DNA from: Phycisphaeraceae bacterium
Lineage (GTDB): Bacteria > Planctomycetota > Phycisphaerae > Phycisphaerales > Phycisphaeraceae
DNA length: 6,463 bases
Direction of reading: 5' to 3'
NCBI GenBank assembly: GCA_007119405.1
Contig: SKPT01000445.1
Location: 1 to 6,463, forward strand
Positions 4,405-6,463 of this stretch are shown piece after piece. The position numbers were made by a program, and so were the translations under genes. Positions within the stretch are counted from its first letter, which is position 1; each line of letters begins with the position of its first letter. The notes below the pieces were generated by a model. The model was not told the DNA's origin. It saw only the letters and a program-made list of their open reading frames with translations, and ran no database searches.

Positions 4405-6150
4405 GCGAGGGGTAAATTCACGTTCCAGGCAGGCGAAGGCATCTTCCGGCAGGTAGAGCGTGCCACGACGGGCGTGCGGGTCGATGACGATGCGATCGCA
4501 GTACGCCTGCACGAGCTGGCGGGTTTCGTCGAAGCTGGCCTTGCCCTTGGTGATCTGCTCGAAGCGGCGGAAGCGGTCGTCGGCCCACGCACGTAGGTCC
4601 GCCTCCGTGTACGGCACCACCTGCTCGGGCTGTTGCTGCTCCAGGTGCTCACGTAGCCCATCGCGTCGCCGCTTCAGGCCCGCCAGCGTGGCTTTCAACT
4701 CGTCGAGGCCCTCGAAGTCCGGGTCGGCCAGCATGGCCACGGTGGTCTGGATGCGCTTGTCCAGCGCCGCGAGCTGCTTCTCAAGCTCGGCGGCGTCATT
4801 CGGATCGTTCCGCTCGTCGCCGGCCATTGCCGCCTGCACGAATGATTCCACCGCCTGCTCCCGGCCAGCGTGGTCGCCCATCAGCACCTGACCCACCTGC
4901 TCGATGACGAACCCGTCGAGGCCGTCGGCAGGTACGTTCGTCGGCTTGCACACGGCCTTGCCGCTGCGGTAGTAGCCGCCATCGACGTAGTAGCGATACC
5001 GCACCCACCGCTTACCGCTTCGAGCCTTCATCTTGTGCTGGCGGAAGTTGTAGCCGCAGTGCCCGCAGACGATCAGGCCCGAGAGCAGCGCCCGGTCGAT
5101 GCGCTTGGCCTGACCGCCGAGCGTGCTGCGCTTCTGCACCGCCCGCTTGGCCTTCTCGAATGTCTCCGGCGACACCAGCGGCTCGTGGGCCTTCTCAACG
5201 ACGTACCAGTCGGCCTCGTCGTTGGCACCGGCCATGAACCCGCGCTTGGGCCGGAGCGTCCCGTCACCAGCCACGCCGTTGAGCTTGCCGAGCGTGCGGC
5301 GATTCCACGCCAGCGCGCCACGGTAGACCGGGTTGCGGAGCATGCGGGCAATGAGGCTGGGCGTCCATGGTTGCCCCACGGGGCTGGGCACACCGTCGTC
5401 GTTGAGCCGGTGGGCGATATGCTGGTAGCCATAGCCGCCGAGGCAGAGGTCAAAGACCCGCTGCACGACCTTTACCCGCTCGGGATCGCTGGGCACGAAG
5501 CGCACGGTATCGCTTTTGGCCTTCTTCATGCTCTCGCCCCGCGCCAGCGTGCGCACGAGCTTCCCATCGGGCCCGAACTCCTGCTTGCTGCCGTCGGGCA
5601 GCCATCGGAAGATCCGCAGCACCTGACCGCCGGCGGTGGCGTGCTGCTTGTCGTAGCCGTAGGGCGGTCGGCCGCCGGGGGCGCACTGCTTTTCCATGAT
5701 GTGGGAGATGGTGCCCCGGATGCAGTCGCGCGACAGCTTGACGCTGTACTGCCGGGCCTGCCATGATTTCACGCCCTGGAGCAGTTCGCCCTCCTCGCCG
5801 TCGGGGATGCCCTCGGCACAGAAGATGGCCTCGACGCCAGCCAGGTGCAGCCGGTGCAGGTAATACCCCGTCTCGTTCGTGCCGCCACGGCTGAAGCGCG
5901 AGATGTCGTAGACCAGCACCGTCTCGAAGTCGCGGCCGTTCTCGGCGTCGCGCATCAGCCGCTCAAAATCTGCCCGGCCCTTGGCGCTGGTACCGCTGAT
6001 CGCGTCGTCCACGTACCAGCGCTGGATGGCGTAGCCATTCTCCTTTGCCCATTTCTCCACGTAGGCCTTCTGGTCCGGGATCGACCGCTCCTGCATGTCG
6101 GTGCTGCGGCGGGCATAGCCGACTGCCGGGACCTGCTTCTTCTTTGCCAT
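4354..6150 (-). CDS. Large serine recombinase with capsid-like C-terminal graft
   Basis: A 598-residue site-specific DNA recombinase. The N-terminal resolvase domain (about 8-155) has the active-site stretch GYARRST with catalytic Ser16 and Arg14, SIPDQ at 23-27 and YDISRFSRG at 81-89. The recombinase DNA-binding domain spans about 157-290 (GGRPPYGYD, then IARMLRNPVYRGALAWNR). A zinc-ribbon region follows with C362-GHC365 and C401, but the usual third cysteine appears replaced (RYYVDGGYY). A coiled coil lies at about 450-510, followed by a C-terminal region ending YLPEDAFACLE. The last 16 residues resemble a capsid C-terminus instead. The enzyme would use a Ser16-DNA intermediate to integrate, excise or invert DNA at att sites. 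ATG 6150 is supported by GAGGAG at 6162-6157, 6 bases upstream. All resolvase residues I can check are intact, so it is probably active. Confidence 0.93.
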   Translation of the reverse strand: MAKKKQVPAVGYARRSTDMQERSIPDQKAYVEKWAKENGYAIQRWYVDDAISGTSAKGRADFERLMRDAENGRDFETVLVYDISRFSRGGTNETGYYLHRLHLAGVEAIFCAEGIPDGEEGELLQGVKSWQARQYSVKLSRDCIRGTISHIMEKQCAPGGRPPYGYDKQHATAGGQVLRIFRWLPDGSKQEFGPDGKLVRTLARGESMKKAKSDTVRFVPSDPERVKVVQRVFDLCLGGYGYQHIAHRLNDDGVPSPVGQPWTPSLIARMLRNPVYRGALAWNRRTLGKLNGVAGDGTLRPKRGFMAGANDEADWYVVEKAHEPLVSPETFEKAKRAVQKRSTLGGQAKRIDRALLSGLIVCGHCGYNFRQHKMKARSGKRWVRYRYYVDGGYYRSGKAVCKPTNVPADGLDGFVIEQVGQVLMGDHAGREQAVESFVQAAMAGDERNDPNDAAELEKQLAALDKRIQTTVAMLADPDFEGLDELKATLAGLKRRRDGLREHLEQQQPEQVVPYTEADLRAWADDRFRRFEQITKGKASFDETRQLVQAYCDRIVIDPHARRGTLYLPEDAFACLEREFTPRVALGDPRGGIKSKGEA

Positions 6151-6156
6151 GGTCTA

Positions 6157-6162
6157 CTCCTC
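6157..6162 (-). promoter_or_regulatory. Ribosome-binding site of the serine recombinase
   Basis: GAGGAG on the - strand, 6 bases before ATG 6150. It supports that start. Confidence 0.7.
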
Positions 6163-6355
6163 AATCTGGTGATGGATCCGAACGTCGACACACACTTCCC
6201 TCAACTCGCCCCCCACATCAACTGAATTTCCGCGCCACCCTCGTCGTGCGCGATATGAGTCGCGCCTGCTGACTTCTTGCGCCTGCCCCGCGACTGGGGC
6301 CAGCCCCCCTCCCGGGGGCGCCGTGGCGGCGCGGCTGCAACGAAAAAACCTGCAC

Positions 6356-6389
6356 TTTCCGCCCGAATCGCCTTGATGTTTTCCGCCCG
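6356..6389. repeat. Tandem 10-bp direct repeat, possible operator
   Basis: TTTCCGCCCG occurs at 6356-6365 and again at 6380-6389, 24 bases apart start to start, so on nearly the same helical face (a little over two turns). It lies between the divergent starts, where a regulator or the recombinase itself might bind. Two short copies could also be chance. Confidence 0.35.
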
Positions 6390-6445
6390 TCATGGCTCAG
6401 TGTGTCCTGCCAATACGAACAAGGCCTACGGGGCCACGCCACGCG

Positions 6446-6452
6446 AAAGGAG
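6446..6452 (+). promoter_or_regulatory. Ribosome-binding site for a gene starting at 6459
   Basis: AAAGGAG on the + strand, 6 bases before an ATG. Spacing and match are near ideal. Confidence 0.6.
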
Positions 6453-6458
6453 CACGCC

Positions 6459-6463
6459 ATGCA
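6459..6463 (+). CDS. Start of a divergent + strand gene, truncated by the window edge
   Basis: Only the ATG and two further bases are in the window, so no product can be assigned. The call rests on the AAAGGAG site 6 bases upstream and on the divergent position relative to the recombinase. Confidence 0.45.

Larger units (their letters stand above)
6151..6458. other. Divergent intergenic region upstream of the recombinase
   Basis: About 308 bases between the recombinase start (- strand) and a + strand start at 6459, so it should hold promoters for both. It contains two adjacent GC-rich stem-loops: GCCCCC 6303-6308 with GGGGGC 6314-6319, and GCGCC 6318-6322 with GGCGC 6328-6332. It also has an A-run at 6343-6348 and a short direct repeat at 6356-6389. 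No convincing -35/-10 pair was found. An att site or operator could lie here, but none is demonstrated. Confidence 0.5.

Noticed and set aside
4870..5766. A 298-codon + strand frame opposite the recombinase
   Set aside because: It is antisense to the conserved recombinase and zinc-ribbon regions; long opposite-strand frames are expected at this GC content.
6303..6332. GC hairpins as an intrinsic terminator
   Set aside because: No T-run follows on either strand; the only A/T run (6343-6348) is on the wrong side for - strand transcription and reads as A on the + strand.
6154..6393. A 79-codon - strand frame ending just before the recombinase start
   Set aside because: The protein is Arg/Gly-rich without recognisable structure, has no good ribosome-binding site and overlaps the hairpin region. 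It is probably chance in GC-rich DNA.

Overview
This is a compact, high-GC, phage-derived region: virion head and neck genes, a tail-chaperone-like gene pair and one large serine recombinase. No host housekeeping gene, rRNA, tRNA or CRISPR array is visible. The head-neck proteins resemble, from memory, prophage proteins common in Planctomycetota (Phycisphaerae-like) genomes. That assignment is an inference; the sequence itself shows only a GC-rich bacterial prophage or phage-like element.

Layout. (1) Positions 2-1360, + strand: a scaffold/capsid protein, open at the left window edge, that loses family resemblance abruptly after an 'FLNGQE' stretch. Its frame then runs 59 more codons, ending antisense to another gene. 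(2) Positions 1411-4293, - strand: a tightly packed operon of eight genes read right to left: DUF2190-like capsid-associated protein, neck protein, membrane/coiled-coil protein, tail-completion-like protein, small beta-rich protein, two overlapping genes arranged like a tail assembly chaperone pair, and a polytopic lipoprotein-like protein. Most neighbours overlap by 1-4 bases (TGATG, ATGA, GTGA), so translational coupling is likely. (3) Positions 4354-6150, - strand: a 598-residue large serine recombinase with the catalytic-serine, recombinase, zinc-ribbon and coiled-coil regions, lying 60 bp upstream of the operon. (4) Positions 6151-6458: a divergent intergenic region, followed by the ribosome-binding site and start codon of a + strand gene cut by the window edge.

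The most unusual feature is the arrangement. A DUF2190-type gene normally follows the capsid gene on the same strand. Here the capsid N-terminal part is on the + strand at the far left and its expected partners are on the - strand. The recombinase ends in a 16-residue peptide, VALGDPRGGIKSKGEA, that looks like a capsid C-terminus and sits just where the capsid end should be, 60 bp before the DUF2190 gene. The simplest reading is that about 3 kb, from roughly 1361 to roughly 4404, is inverted relative to the ancestral order. That would have separated the capsid from its C-terminus, fused the C-terminus to the recombinase, and placed the head-neck-tail operon behind the recombinase. Whether this is a recombinase-driven switch, a one-off damaging rearrangement or an assembly chimera cannot be decided from the sequence alone.
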